Assembly (NCBI GenBank): GCA_033819885.1
Contig: JAQYUZ010000031.1
Span: 1 to 64,000 of the forward strand
Direction of reading: 5' to 3'
DNA: 64,000 bases
From: Microbotryomycetes sp. JL201
Taxonomy: Eukaryota > Basidiomycota > Microbotryomycetes
Shown: positions 47,742-60,600 of the stretch, piece after piece
How positions within the stretch are numbered: the first letter of the stretch is position 1
Layout: each line of letters starts with the position of its first letter
Notes under the pieces: generated by a model
What the model was told of the DNA's origin: nothing
Databases searched by the model: none
Seen by the model: the letters and a program-made list of their open reading frames with translations, nothing else
Made by a program: the position numbers and the translations under genes

Positions 47742-49516
47742 ATGACGGCAGCCACTCGAAACTCAACCTTTGCTGGCAGAACACGGCGAAGACGGCTGCC
47801 GCCCGCGCTTCAACGCGTCGTCGTCGCCGTCAAAGCACGCAAATGGACGACTCGCGTCGCCGCTGGCGTGCTCATCGGTGTTGTCGTCATCTTGAGTATG
47901 CTTTGGCGCTCGTTGCGGCCGGCTGCATTCCCAGCAGAGCTCAAGAGGCCAGTGCGCTTCGACCGCGAGCGAGAGCTTCAGGCTGCATCATTTCCCCCGC
48001 TGCTTGACTTGAAAGAAAGAGATAGGCTGTGGCCACCGAACCTCGGTGCGGCGCATAACGTTTTACAGCTGCCATTGCAGCAGTCACATGCGCAAGCTGA
48101 TCACGCCTCTCGGTGCAGAAATTCCTATTTGCAGGCCAAAGATTCATGTAGGCGCATATGTCCGCGACATGTCAACAATCATCGCTCACAGACACCTACG
48201 CGATCTAGATGTACACCCTGCCCGAGCACCTGCGGCTGTCCGACGCCACGATCAAACAGTGCCGCTGGTCCGCGTACAACTCGGAATTGCAACTCTACAG
48301 ATTGTTACAAGAATGGAATCCAGCCTGCGAGCTCGCGGAACACATCGAAGTCACGTCGGATCCGAGCCTTGCAGACCTTTTTTTCGTACCGCTGTTCCCG
48401 TCGTGCTACAGCTTTGAATGCTGGGTCAAGGCAGGGTGGAAAAAGACTGAACGTTGCGGAGTTGACGAGCAGTATATACAACCCATCATGCACTGGGTCA
48501 AGGCGCAGCCATCGTGGCAACAGAATAATGGCGCCGACCACCTTGTGCTGCACCCGATGGACTTTGGCGATGGCTACTACACAACGGCGTCTCGCTCGGC
48601 CATGAATGCGACAATTCACCTCGTCACGGTTGGGGACAACCGGCCGCCGCCATTCTCGGCGCATTTCCGGCACTTTCAGGACCTCGTGATACCGTCGTCG
48701 ACGCATTTGATCAACTCTTATTATGTCAATCCGATGGACTACGTTGACGAGCTTGGTCACCCTTTTAAGCAACCGCGAGGGTTTGCAGACCCGCGCAAAA
48801 AGACCAAGGACGAGCCAACGTACGCTGAGACGTGGCGATCGAGCGTGTCAAGTCGCACGTGGCCTTCAGGCGCATCCAGCTTCTTATCGTTCTTGAAGAT
48901 GAGATCGATTACGACAGAGCGCCTCTCGCGATCAACTACAGCCATTTTCAGAGGCGGAGTTGGAAATCCGGGAGAAGACGAGCGTTATGCCCTCGGCATC
49001 AGGTCACTCTTCTTTCCGTCGCCGACAGGAAACGTGTCCGAGCCACCGTTCTCGAGCTCGGTTCATCCCGGATTTTCGTCGCTGCAGGGTTGGGACATTG
49101 CAACTTGGTCGGAGAATGACGATTATGCTCGTCGTTTGGCTCAGTCAAAGTACGGTCTAGCACCCCCAGGTTACACGTTGGATACGACTCGAATATATGA
49201 ATACATGGCATTCGGTGTCGTGCCAGTTTTTATCGGCACAGGCCCTCGAGCGGGCCAGGTGATGCCGTTCGAACGTGACTTTGACTGGCAGTCGTTCACT
49301 GTATACGTTCCACGAGACAAGGCGCACGAGCTGCCGCAAATTTTGAATGACATCAGCGACGAGAGGTACGAAGAGCTGCGACAAAACGTCTGGAACGTAG
49401 GCAGGCTACTCGTGCTCGAAGGACGACGAGGCAACGTCTGGAAGTGGCTGGCACGTGATCTGTGTCGGATGAGACGTATAGGCACGGATGCCGGTCCGGA
49501 AATTTCAAACAATTGA
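47742..49516 (+). CDS. Exostosin-family (GT47-like) glycosyltransferase
   Basis: The best model is exons 47742-48028, 48069-48147 and 48209-49516, about 557 aa; the last exon is firm and the first intron (40 nt, GTGGCC donor) is tentative. A short basic cytosolic tail (RTRRRRLPPALQR) and one membrane helix (VAAGVLIGVVVILSMLW) make it a type II Golgi-type protein. The lumenal part has ICRPKIHMYTLPEHL, ADLFFVPLFPSCYSF, the exostosin phrases FRGGVGNPGEDERYALG and YGLAPPGYTLDTTRIYEYMA, then FGVVPVFIG. Members transfer sugars to glycans; the substrate in fungi is generally unknown. Confidence 0.83.
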
Positions 49517-50877
49517 TGGGACATTGACCCGGTTTTGCGCAAGTGTGGGAGCAGTTAATCAGGCGCGCACTGGGGCCCCGCGGAAGTTTGCTGCGTAATC
49601 TGGGGTAGATTCGATTCATCTTGCTGTTGCCGTCCGAAGCGCGATATGTTGTACACGAACCGCACACCAGATTTGGCCTCTGAACGATTTTTTCGGTGAG
49701 GCAGGTCTTGGCGCTCCAAGCGCGAGCGCCACTATGTTGATTGCATTCATCGGACGCCACCCGCATGCTTCTGTTTGTGCTTGTGCACCTGACCAGTGCG
49801 AATTGCATGGCGTTCTACATGCGCGTTTACAGCTTCCGACGGAAGACCCCGGAGTCGGAGGTATGTAAATCGCTCGACCACCCGAGCAACCATGTTGGTG
49901 CTCGCAAGGACGAAGACTCCGACACTGGTATTCCTAGCTCGAAGCAAGCACAGAATCCGGTTGCTTTCGCGCGCGGATCTGCACAGGGCTGGACCGAATC
50001 GAAAACAGATCCGCCGACACTGCGGCCCGCGGACCTTTCGGTACAGGCATGCAGCGGGTTTCAGACGCTGTAGCGGGCGACACGCCATCAGAACAAGTAC
50101 CGGTCGAGCAGTGAGCGGTGCAGACGCATTATGGCCTATTTCTTGTGTTGAAAGAATGAGCTTTCGCAAACTCTGGCGAGCTACATGGTCGCGCCGCGGT
50201 ACGGTCGGCACGTGCGATGGTCGCACAGGCATCGCACACAGTCGTTCATGGGACATTTGGACCTGTGAAGCAATCGTGCATGTTCAAATGGGGTTGTTCT
50301 AAATCAAAATATTGTGCATGTCGTCACTTTGCTGCCGTGGGAATTCGGAGACGCTGAGCCCGGCGTGCGCGCGGCGGACGGCCAGCCCGGCGCAGGCTGC
50401 GCCCTGTCGTGAAAAAAAAATCGAAAACCGACGTCGACGACATCGAGCGAGCCGGGCGCCTTCTCTTCCTCACATCCCTGCACTTTTCCCCCTCCCTCCC
50501 TTTCCTCACTTTCTGTGTGCTTGCGTCACATACACGCACTTGCAACACTCGACTAGACGGCTACACGTACTTCGCGTCGCCACAGCCCGCGTGCCACTTC
50601 CGGCGCCACTCTTTAGACCCGCGTTCTCGCATAGACTGCCTCTGTGACTGTACTACACTAGGTGAGCACAACTTGTCATGACCTGTTCGATGACTTGCCG
50701 CTGACTGTACATCGCCTTCTGTCCTTGTTGCCGTGTTATTGTCCCCGTCGCCGCGTTGGGAAAAAAAACCGAAACGCGCGTCCGTCTATCCGCACACGCC
50801 CCTCCTGCGCGCTCGCACATTCGCATCGATTTCGAACGACACTCGACTGCTCCGTTCTCGACGCCCACGCAGCTTAG
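49517..50877. promoter_or_regulatory. eEF3 upstream region with probable 5' UTR intron
   Basis: From 49517 to about 50300 I see no supportable gene; the frame at 49741-50073 lacks motifs. From 50457 to 50520 the plus strand is strongly pyrimidine-rich (CCCCCTCCCTCCCTTTCC), as in highly expressed fungal genes. A good donor GGTGAGCA at 50662 pairs with CAGCTTAG at 50877, which abuts the eEF3 ATG and suggests a 216-nt intron ending right at the start codon. No open frame is needed for that intron, so it is inference. Confidence 0.5.
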
Positions 50878-53800
50878 ATGCCCTCGACGACCATGAGCAA
50901 CCCCGCCGTGCCGACTCCCGTCAAGATTGACGCGGCCGCCATCAAAGCCGAAGGACATGCCGTGCCCGACAAGTCCGATGCCAAGCTCGACATCCACCAG
51001 ATCTTGTCGTCGGCTGACCGCGCTACCCGCGAAAAGGCCGCGACCGAGCTCGTCGACCTCGTCAAGATGGAGGGCCCTCAGGCCTTTGTCAACCTCGGTT
51101 TGGCCGACGCGATCGAGAAGGGTCTCGCCGACAAGAAGAACCAGAACGCTCGCGAAGGCGCTTGCGAGCTGCTGAGCATCCTCGTTGAGCAGGGCGTCGG
51201 CAACGCCGTCGAGCCCTTCTTCTTCGAGAAGCTCATGAACACGATCGTGTCCGAGACATTCGCCGACAAGGTCGTCCCCGTTCGCCAGGCTGCCGTCGCC
51301 GCAGTCAAGAGCATCGTCCAAGTCGCCACATCGTGGGCGACTCCCATCTTCTTGCCCATCCTGCTCGTCCAAATCAAGGCCGCATCCAAGTGGCAGATCA
51401 AGACTGGCTCGCTTGAGATTATCGACCAGCTCGTCGTTTCTGCACCCGAGCAAATGGCACGCCTCATGCCTGATATCATCCCTGTCATGGTTGACGCCAT
51501 TTGGGGTGAGCTCATAATGATCGTCTACAGCTTACTCGGTCGCTGACCTACTTACCGTCGCAGACACCAAGGCTGATGTCAAGAAGGCCGCACGCGCCTC
51601 GCTCACCAAGCTTTGCGCCCTCGTCTCGAACAAGGATATCGAGAAGTTCATTCCTGCTTTGATCAACGCTTTGATCAACCCCGTCGAGGAGGTTCCCAAG
51701 ACGATTCAGCTCCTTGCTGCGACAACTTTCGTCCAAGAGGTCGACTCGCCCACGCTCGCCCTCATGGCTCCCCTTTTGCAACGCGGTTTGACTGAAAAGT
51801 TGACCGCAACTGTCCGCAAGGTTGCCACCATTATTGTGAGTGTTTGATCTGCTCGCGGTTCGTGACCATCTTCTGACCTACCCGGGCTTCTCAGGACAAC
51901 ATGGCCAAGCTCGTCGACAACGAGTACACAGTCCGCCCGTTCTTGCCCAAGCTCTTGCCGGGCTTGATCAAGGTTGAGAACACTGTTGGTGACCCAGAGG
52001 CTCGTGGCGTTGTCGTTCGCGCCATCAAGACCCTCCGCGACGTCGGCAAGACCGAGGGTGACGGCACCGACTTGCCTCCTATGCGCCACGCTACCCCCAT
52101 GGAGGTCTCGCCTACGCTTATTGCCGCCATCCAAAAGGTTGACTCGGCTTCCAAGCTCGATGCTGCCTCGCCGCTGCTCCACTACATCTCGTCGCTCATG
52201 GCCAACTTGGTCAATGCTCGCAACTTTGAGCTGACCGAGTGGGAATCTGCTACCGTTCCCTACGTTTCGCTCGCTTTGCCTCATGCCATCCGTGCCAACG
52301 AGGCCATCACCGTCGTTCGCGCATGTCTCGAGAAGCTCGTCATCGAGGGCGGTGAGGAGCTCGACGTTTTCCCCGACGAGGAGGAGGGTGAAGACTTGTG
52401 CAACTGCACGTTCTCGCTCGCTTACGGTGCCAAGATCTTGCTCAACACGGCTACTCTGCGCCTCAAGCGTGGCCACCGCTACGGATTGTGCGGTCGCAAC
52501 GGCTCTGGCAAGTCGACCCTCATGCGCGCCATCCACAATGGCCAGGTTGAGGGCTTCCCCTCGCCCGACGAGGTTCGCACTTTCTACGTTGAGCACGATG
52601 TCGACGGTGACGAGACCGAGAACTCTGTCGTCTCGTTCGTCTTGAAGGACAAGCGTATCTTGAAGTCGGAGGAGCAAATTCGCGAGGTTCTGTTGTCTGT
52701 CGGTTTCACGCCCGAACGTCAAGAATCTGCCATTGGCTCGCTTTCTGGTGGATGGAAGATGAAGCTTGCGCTCGCGCGAGCCATCTTGTTCGAGGCCGAC
52801 ATCTTGTTGCTCGACGAGCCGACGAACCACTTGGACGTCTTGAACGTCGCATGGCTCGAGAACTACTTGACATCGCTCAAGACCTGCACATCCATCATCG
52901 TCTCGCACGACTCTGGCTTCCTCAACAACGTCACGACCGACATTCTCCACTTGAACCGCTTCAAGATCAAGCGGTACCCGGGCAACCTCGAGGCATTCGT
53001 CAAGCGCGTCCCAGAGGCAAAGTCTTACTACGAGCTTTCGGTTGCTGAAGAATACCAGTTCAAGTTCCCCGACCCGCCGCTGCTCGATGGTGTCAAGACC
53101 AAGGAAAAGTCGCTCATCAAGATGCGACATGTTGGTTTCCAATACCCGACCGCACCAACTCAGCAGTTGTACGACATTTCGCTTCAAGTTTCACTGTCGT
53201 CCCGTGTCGCCGTCCTCGGACCGAACGGTTCCGGCAAGTCGACGCTTGTCAAGCTGCTCGTCGGCGAGACCGAACCCAACAAGGGTGGTGAGGTCTGGAA
53301 GCACCCCAACTTGGTTCTCGGCTACGTCGCACAACACGCTTTCCACCACATCGATAACGTGCTCGACTTGACGCCATTGCAGTACATGCTCCAGCGATAC
53401 CAGACCGGTGAGGATCGCGAGGAGCTGGCCAAGGCTGCCCGCGTTTTGAGCGAGGAGGAGGAGAAGAAGATGAAAGAAGGTGAGTGTGCTCGGTTGCTTG
53501 TGCCTATCGGGAAGCTAACTGACCAATCCTCTGACAGGCTCGATCGTCGTCGTTGAGGGCGTCAAGCGCACCATCTCGGATATCGTCGCACGCAAGAAAC
53601 TGAAGCAGTCGTTCGAATACGAGTGCGAGTTTGTCGGCTTGTCCTCAAGTGAAAACATCTGGTTGCCTCGCGACGAGCTCATCCGCCGCGGTTTCGAGAA
53701 GAAGGTGAGTCGGTGCTAATAGCGATCCTTGGCAGATATTGACTGAGCTTGGTGTCACAGGTCATGGAAGTCGATACTCGCGAGGCTCAAAAAGCCGGTT

Positions 53801-54336
53801 TGTTGCGCCCGCTTGTCCGTCGCGAGATTGAATCTCACTTTGCAGACTTCGGTCTCGAAGCAGAGTTTGTCTCTCACAACACAATGCGCGGTTTGTCGGG
53901 TGGACAAAAGGTCAAGGTTGTGTTGGCAGCTGCAACATGGCGACGACCGCACGTTGTCATTCTCGACGAGCCAACGAACTACTTGGATCGCGAGTCTTTG
54001 GCTGCTTTGATTGCCGCGCTCAAGACATTCGAGGGTGGTGTTTTGGTCATCACACACAACCGAGAGTTCTCCGAATCGATTTGCACAGAAGTGTGGGCAA
54101 TGAACGGCGGCTACCTCGAGGCTTCGGGCCACAACTGGGTTGAAGGTCAAGGCTCTGGCCCGCGAATCGACAAGGCCGAAGAAGAGGAGAAGGAGTACTT
54201 TGACGCAATGGGCAACAAGATTGCGGCCCCAAAGAAGGCCAAGAAATTGACATCGTCGGATGCCCGCAAGGCAAAGAAAGAGCGCATGGCCAGGCGCAAG
54301 GCTGGTTTGCCTTCTGACCCCGAGGACGAACTCTGA
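50878..54336 (+). CDS. YEF3: Translation elongation factor 3 (eEF3)
   Basis: Exons 50878-51505, 51564-51835, 51895-53479, 53538-53704 and 53761-54336 give 1075 aa. This fungal-specific ABC ATPase aids E-site tRNA release and ribosome recycling. HEAT repeats fill the N-terminus. ABC1 has Walker [11 protein letters not shown], signature [14 protein letters not shown] and Walker [16 protein letters not shown]2 has [10 protein letters not shown], a chromodomain-like insert, [14 protein letters not shown] and [12 protein letters not shown]. The C-terminus is Lys-rich ([20 protein letters not shown]). Codon choice is strongly biased to C-ending codons, as expected for high expression, which also opens a long meaningless frame on the other strand. 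Introns are 56-59 nt. Confidence 0.97.
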
Positions 54337-54584
54337 TCGCGTTTTGTCGTCTTCTGTCATAGAGATTCCGGGCTTTACTAAGTTGGTGTGCCATGTGTTT
54401 TCTCATCGTGTGTCATCCTTGTGTACGCTTTATCGGTTTTTTTTTCTATTACCCCCTGGCAATGCTAGACTCTGCTTTTCATTCTCTATGCATCGATTCG
54501 CGCGACGGAACTTGTCTGAACTTCTCTGTTCGTGGTACCTTGTCAAGGCTTTTGATGTATAGGAGGCGTCAACCCGCTTTGAAG

Positions 54585-55747
54585 CAGGGTCGGCCCCTAA
54601 CAGTTTTTGGATCCGTGACATTACACCAGATCTGAAGAAGAAGAGAAGAGAGACAGAGCTCGGACAAGGCGCTGAATCTCTCGGCATACTGGCAAGGTCC
54701 AATGTGGTATGGATTGACGCCTGTCGTCGCGTCGCCCGTTGAACTCGCGCCAAAAGTTGCGTATCCGGTCATTCCTGTGGTCGCGCCACTGGCGACGCAG
54801 GCGGCGCACGACCAAGAGCGTGTGGCGGAAACAACTCGGGCGCCACTGCAGCCCATGTCTGTCAACGAGACGCGGTTCTCGGCCCCAAGAGTGGTGCCAT
54901 CCGGCCTCCCGGCGTTTCTGCGCGACGCCAACGGCCAGTCGGTCCGGGCTAGGCTGAATAACATAGAAGCTTCGTCGAAGGAGCTCTTCAACCAAACCTC
55001 CATGGTATTCAACATAGCGGTGACTGATTGGCCGTTGGCGTCGCGTAAGAATGACGGCAGGCCAGACGACACCACTCTTGGGGCCGAGAACCGCGTCTCG
55101 TTGGCAGACATGGGCTGCAGTGGCGCCCGGGTTGTTTCCGCCACACGCACTTCGTCGTGCGCCGCCTGCGTCGCCAGTGGCGCGACCACAGGAATGACGG
55201 GATACGCAACTTTTGGCGCGAGTTCAACGGGCGACGCGACGACAGGCGTCAATCCACAAGACATCACCCGACGCGTCATATCGTCGGAGTCCATCATTCC
55301 AACCGGCAGAGTTACCGCTGTGGAAGGCAACAACCTGAGGAGGGAGCGTGTCACGGTAAACAAACCCGAATATCCTCATCGAGCTGCATTCGGACGGCTT
55401 GGCACGCGTATCTGGAACAGTTGAGTAAAGATCAATTCTTTTGGACCAAGGATCGGACCGTCATCAACCGCCACACATGCCAAGTTCCTCTCGCGTTCAG
55501 GGCCTTGTCAGGCATGTGCGCTGCGGTTCAGAGGCAGCGTCTTCAACGACCATCGGCCGAGTTGCAGAGTATTGGGCTACATTCACATAGTTATCAAGGT
55601 ACAGCGTCCATGTTGGCTACTTTCCCACCTTGCAAGTATGCCTATCATCTCATATCAGTTTCTTATCCGAGCCCTTACTCTCTCCTCTCCTTTCCTTTAG
55701 ATCTGATGTCATGTCACGGTTCTAACCCCTGTTAGGGCCCGACCTTT
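54585..55747. mobile_element. hAT-like palindromic DNA element (MITE or foldback)
   Basis: Outer terminal inverted repeats match over about 60 bp: the left end CAGGGTCGGCCCCTAACAG with CCGTGACAT and CAGATCT downstream, and the reverse complement of the right end GGTCGGGCCCTAACAG with CCGTGACAT and CAGATCT. The first bases resemble hAT ends. Inside lies a longer inverted repeat, about 54714-54943 against 55027-55255, roughly 93% identical, around a spacer of about 80 bp. Each arm is open inward for about 80 codons and encodes the same Pro/Val/Ala-rich peptide (LTPVVASPVELAPKVAYPV). No transposase is present and no 8-bp target duplication is clear, so it is non-autonomous or decayed. Confidence 0.75.
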
Positions 55748-55988
55748 CCAAAAACATGACAGGGTTGACATCTCTCTCTCGGGCACCAATCAGGGTAGAG
55801 ATCCGTGACACTTTTCGTGGCGAGCGGCGAGCGGCACGAGCACAGGTACAATTGTCGAGCGCTCGTGCGAAGGAGTATGGCTTTCGAAGGACGAGCTTCG
55901 AGCGTATCCTGATTATGAGCGCATTGCGTTCGAGTCATATTGCATGGTAGCTGAGAGCATCCCTACCACTAACAACAAGAACGCGGAT

Positions 55989-57091
55989 TCACCAGCTTTT
56001 CTCCTCTCCGTCAAACGAAAAGAAGCGACCGCTATGCTCTGGCTTGATCGTGAGAACGAATGCAATGCTAGCGCAGCCGGCCAGTCTTTGAATGTCAGCA
56101 TTGACGACGGCGGAAGCTCGACCGTGTCACCCACCCTTGCTGAGCAGCCTCCTCTGGCGTGAGAGCTTGGATGCCAGAGTCAGCAAACAGGTCGCTGTCT
56201 TGCAACTCTTTCTGAAAAGGCGGAACAATGATTGTCAGGGCCAGGATGCGGGAACATGGAATCATGGACTGTAGCTCACGGCCGCAGACGATCCCATGTC
56301 AGTCTGTACGAGGCCCGGGTGGATTGGAACAACTGCGAAGCCTTCCTGTAGACACAAATCGGGGTCAAACACGACACTGATAGCTCTCATGCTGTTCTGG
56401 GTATCTTACAGGTGCCAACTCGCCGTGTAACTTGACGCTGAGCATGTTTGTAGCCGCCTTGGTGATCGAATACGTACACGAGATCGGCACGTTAGCGAAC
56501 CCGCTGCCGAAAGCACCAGCGTCTGACGAAATGTTGACAATGACTTTCTTGTTGCTTTTACGTAAGAGAGGCAGGAATGCTTTGGTAACATGTATGATTC
56601 CGTACACGTTGACTTGCATCGTCTTGGTCAAGTCCGAAACGGCACTGTCATTAGTATTTGGGGATTAGCTGTGGCAATTCGGGTATTGAGGTGATGAATT
56701 GAGCACACTCTTCGGCGCCAAGAATACCATTAAAGAGAGGACCGTGAAAGACGCCGGCATTGTTGATCAAGATATCGATGCCCTTATTGGCGATCGGCAA
56801 GCTACTGACAACACCAGCCGCATCCTGAAAGATGAATTCTCGTCTGTCAGCATTCGTAGACCTGAAGCCTTTGCATGCCTTTTGTACCTCGACGCTTTGT
56901 TTGTTGGCGACGTCCAATGTGACAAGCTCAAACTTGCCCGGATACTGCCGCTTGAGCGATTGCAACTCTTTCGAGCCTTCAGGGGAGCGAGCTCCGGCAA
57001 TAACTGCATGGCCTTGGCTGAGAAGCTCTTTCGTGTACGCCAATCCAATTCCGCGACTTGCGCCGGTAACCAACACTGTCAAGCTGGACAT
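55989..57091 (-). CDS. Short-chain dehydrogenase/reductase (SDR)
   Basis: Six exons in phase: 57091-56888, 56824-56709, 56644-56410, 56345-56280, 56211-56135 and 56085-55989, giving 264 aa, the classical SDR size. The cofactor motif TGASRGIG is at residues 10-17, the structural motif INNAG follows exon 2, and the active site has NISSD with catalytic YSITK. HPGLVQTDMG and the terminal SGRFFSFDGEEKSW match fungal SDRs of the C-factor/toxin-biosynthesis-like group. It uses NAD(P)H to reduce a carbonyl; the substrate is unknown. The first intron is 63 nt, stopless and in frame. It lies next to the palindromic element, which does not enter the coding region. Confidence 0.9.
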
Positions 57092-57678
57092 TTCTGCAAA
57101 ACAGTTTGCGTTTCTCTGACAGACAAAACACGATCAAAATTTTCGCTCTCACAGATCGTAATCGTGCTGCAGAACAAGTGAGACTCACAAGCGTAAAAGG
57201 AACGAGTTGACAGCATGAGGGAGGCGAGCGACCGCGAGAATGAAAGGATGAGAGTAGCACAATTCCGTCAATGCGGAGATCTGCAAAGCTTCGGAGAAGC
57301 CATGCTCCGTTGCTGAGCATCTCGCGCACGCCATGACTCTATACTAGCTCTCATTGCCGAACCCGAAGACGCTGACGAACGCTCGAGGCCGAAGCCCGCT
57401 CTAATCTCGAAGACGACCACTGCTGACTAGACCCGGCCCGGCGTGGCCCGCAGAATGTGTTGATGACACGACAGAACTCCGTGCTGGCTCCTATAATGTG
57501 CGACGGTTATGTGGCATTGTTCGTAGGAAAAACACATGTGTGTGCGCGGGCGAATTTGCGCACGGGAAAAAGAGGCCGCGGCAACGTTCGAGCGGTGTAT
57601 TCACTGATTACAAGAAAACGACAACATCATTCTATACAGTGCTTACGAATCTAACCTGAAATGGCCACGAACGCGAAT
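57092..57678. promoter_or_regulatory. Intergenic, SDR promoter
   Basis: About 590 bp upstream of the SDR gene and downstream of the Zn2Cys6 regulator, both on the minus strand. It has ordinary composition, and I see no conserved frame, repeat or RNA gene. Confidence 0.4.
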
Positions 57679-60600
57679 CTACTTTGGCCCACCCTTCAAA
57701 CATCCAGCCGCGTCCATATCTCCAAACCTCTTTGGGTTATCCAAAGCAAACTGAGCCAAATCTTTGTCTTCGACATTGTAAAAAGGCACGACCATTTCTG
57801 GATTCTGAATCAACTTGGTCAAGTTTTGAGCGATCGCGACAGAGATGCCGACCATTCCTTTGGTTCGTTCTGCGCATTGTCTGACAGCCATGAGGCACTG
57901 CCAGGCCAAATCTCGAGATAGCTCTGCTTTCTCGAGCTGGAGAGGGTCGTCCGACCAACGGCGTCGAACGGCATAGTCTCTGACGAGACAACGACCGACG
58001 ACGGACCAAGTGAACCACAAAAATGGATCGATACCGAAGCAATCGTTCGATGTAGAGTAGTACAAGAGCGTAAGAGCTCTGACAACGCATGTCGCGGACC
58101 GGATCGAGATGTTGAGCGAGTTTTCGGGCGAGCGGTCTACTTCGTCGACCATCGGCTCGTGCAGCAGAAGGGTGGCACTGTACGGCGAAGAGCGAGTCAG
58201 ATCGCGAGATACACAATGAGACAGCGTAGGCACAAACGCACACGTGAGGCAAACAGTAAGCCGAGGCCATCATATAACCATCCGTGAACCCGAGCGCCTC
58301 GGTGTTGAAAAAATCAGACGACATGGTGGTGCGAAACTTTGCGAGCATCAGATCGAGCTCTTGGAATTGGGCCGACGCAACGACGGCGTCGCGATAAGTT
58401 GCGCAAGTGTATCCGGGCGGCACCTTTGTGTATTGCGGCAAGCCTGCGCAAGAACAGTGTCAGCCTTCTCACAGCAAAGCCGCGTTGATTGTACTGACGC
58501 TGCAAAAAGTTGTTGACGCGGCCGAGCAGAATATTGCCCTTGATGTACAGTCCGAATGAGCCAATGGGCACCTTTGGCGGCTCGAACAAGTCGGCAGACT
58601 TGATTGACAACGCGTGAATGCGCTCCAATAGACGATCAATCGCGAGTTCGGGTCCAGGTTCGAGCGTTTCGCAAGGCAGGTGCGTTGAAATGTCCACTGA
58701 CCGAAAACAACAAGGGTCAGCTCGGCTAAGCTCGACTTCCCTGACGTCTCGAATCAGACACTCACATTCATCAAGCGTTTGACTCCAGTCAGTAGCACTG
58801 CTGACATGTCTGTCGATCGCAAACGCGGCCCAAAATGTCCTGACGCGCTCGAGGTACTCGTCCAAGTCGGTGGCGGGCGGCATCAGCGACGTCGCTTTGC
58901 CCGACACTGGTCCAACAAGGCCCTCGTCGATGCCGTGCGCGTTACCGCTGCGCATGTTGCGCTTCCACTCGGGATAGTGCTTCGAGCCCTTGTTGGCGGC
59001 GTAATCAAACGGCGGGATGTGGTTCAACTGCAACGGTGTCAAAAGCCTCATCATCTGTCCCGACAGCATCCACAAATCTGTAAAAGCCGCCTGCTGGTAC
59101 GCAATGTAGCACACGAGCACGCTCGCTTGCACAACTTGGAAAATGTTTCGTCGTCCGGCGATGCCCGCCTCGATCGACCTGCGCGCCTGCTTGTAGTGAT
59201 ACATCCGCGGATTTTGTTCGGGCACCCAATACGAGCTGCCACTGGTGACGCTTCTGAGGGTCTCTTCAGACACGTTTACGACAACGTAGCCGCACATGGC
59301 GTGAAGCAGGGCCGTTTCGGGAAAGCCCGACGACGTTGGTGGCAGTTCAAGGCTCGCAAGAAAACGAGACTGAGAAAATATAGAGGCCGGGACAGTGGCG
59401 CGGTTGAAGAACATGATGACGAGGTGTCGCAGAACTGGAGGTGGCGGTAAACTCAAGGGCCAACCCGGGTAGAATAGCGAATACAGTGACGGGTCAAAGT
59501 CGTCCGGAGAGGGAATTCCAGAGTTGTTGGATCCGTATCCGAGGCTGGCGCTGCCGGGCGAGGTGTTTGAACGAAAGTCAAAGCTAGCGGCTGCGCCGTC
59601 ACTGGTCGCACTGCCTCCTGTCATGAGTGGTGCCGACATTGCTGTGGCAAACAAATCGGCCTTGTCGGTGGTCTCGGCTGCAGATAAGCGCACGGCGCTG
59701 TTTGGTATCGCGCTCGAGTACGTCGACGTCGGGTTCATCGAATTTGTCAGCTGCTCAAACAAGTCGGCCGTGCCCGGCGATGGCGCTGACAGCGGCGGAC
59801 CAACGTAGGACGAAAACGGTACAGAAGTCAGTCCGAAAGGCGGAGACGCAGAGCTGCTCGCGCTCGTGCTCGGCTCGGCAAACATTGGCAGAGACGGCGA
59901 GACCGAACTCAGAGTTGCGCTAGGGCGTATGGCGCCCTGTCTCGAGTGGCCATTCTTTTGCACGACGCTGTACGTCAAGTCGGGCGAGATGAAAGATGAT
60001 GGTATAGACGTCGGAGCTGTATATGCGCTCGTTCCGTAGGACGTGGCGAGCGTGGATAGCGGCGACGATTGCGTCTGCGTGTACAACTGTCGCTCGGCTT
60101 GTTCCTTGAGGCGATTCTCGAGCTCGGCTGCATCGGACGGAAGAATTCGAGGATTCGACATGAGCTTTCGCACGACGCCAATGTTTTCAGTGGGACTGAC
60201 TGATTCGGGATACGAGTTGATCGACGCGTTGACCACCGCCTGATGCTGATCCCGATTTACGACGCCGTGTCGCCGGCACGTCATCGTCTGCGTCCTCGAT
60301 GCTCGGCTCCCGGGACCGCTTGGCATTCGAGGCGGATGGTGGCGAGTGGTCCCTGGTGGCGGCTACTGTGAACTGGCCTTCATAGGTGCAGCACACTGGC
60401 TGTTTTGCGCGTTCGGCGCTTTTGATGCATTCTGAAAATCGAGAGGCCCGAGCGAGCTCGCGTCAGTCTTGGTCCTGAGCAGGCCACGAATGTGCGCGCA
60501 TATGTGCGGCGCATTGAGTGGCTTACGTGAGCAAGCTGGCCTGACGGCGTCGCATTTCAGTTTGCGTTTCCGACAGATGTCGCAGCTGTGAAAGGACGAT

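Noticed and set aside
49741-50073. 110-codon frame between the glycosyltransferase and eEF3
   Set aside because: Its opening resembles a signal peptide weakly, but the rest has no conserved feature and competing frames of equal length exist on the other strand.
51706-53187. Minus-strand open frame of 493 codons opposite eEF3
   Set aside because: It lies wholly antisense to a conserved, phased gene with strong C-ending codon bias, which removes stops from the complementary frame. The peptide has no family features.
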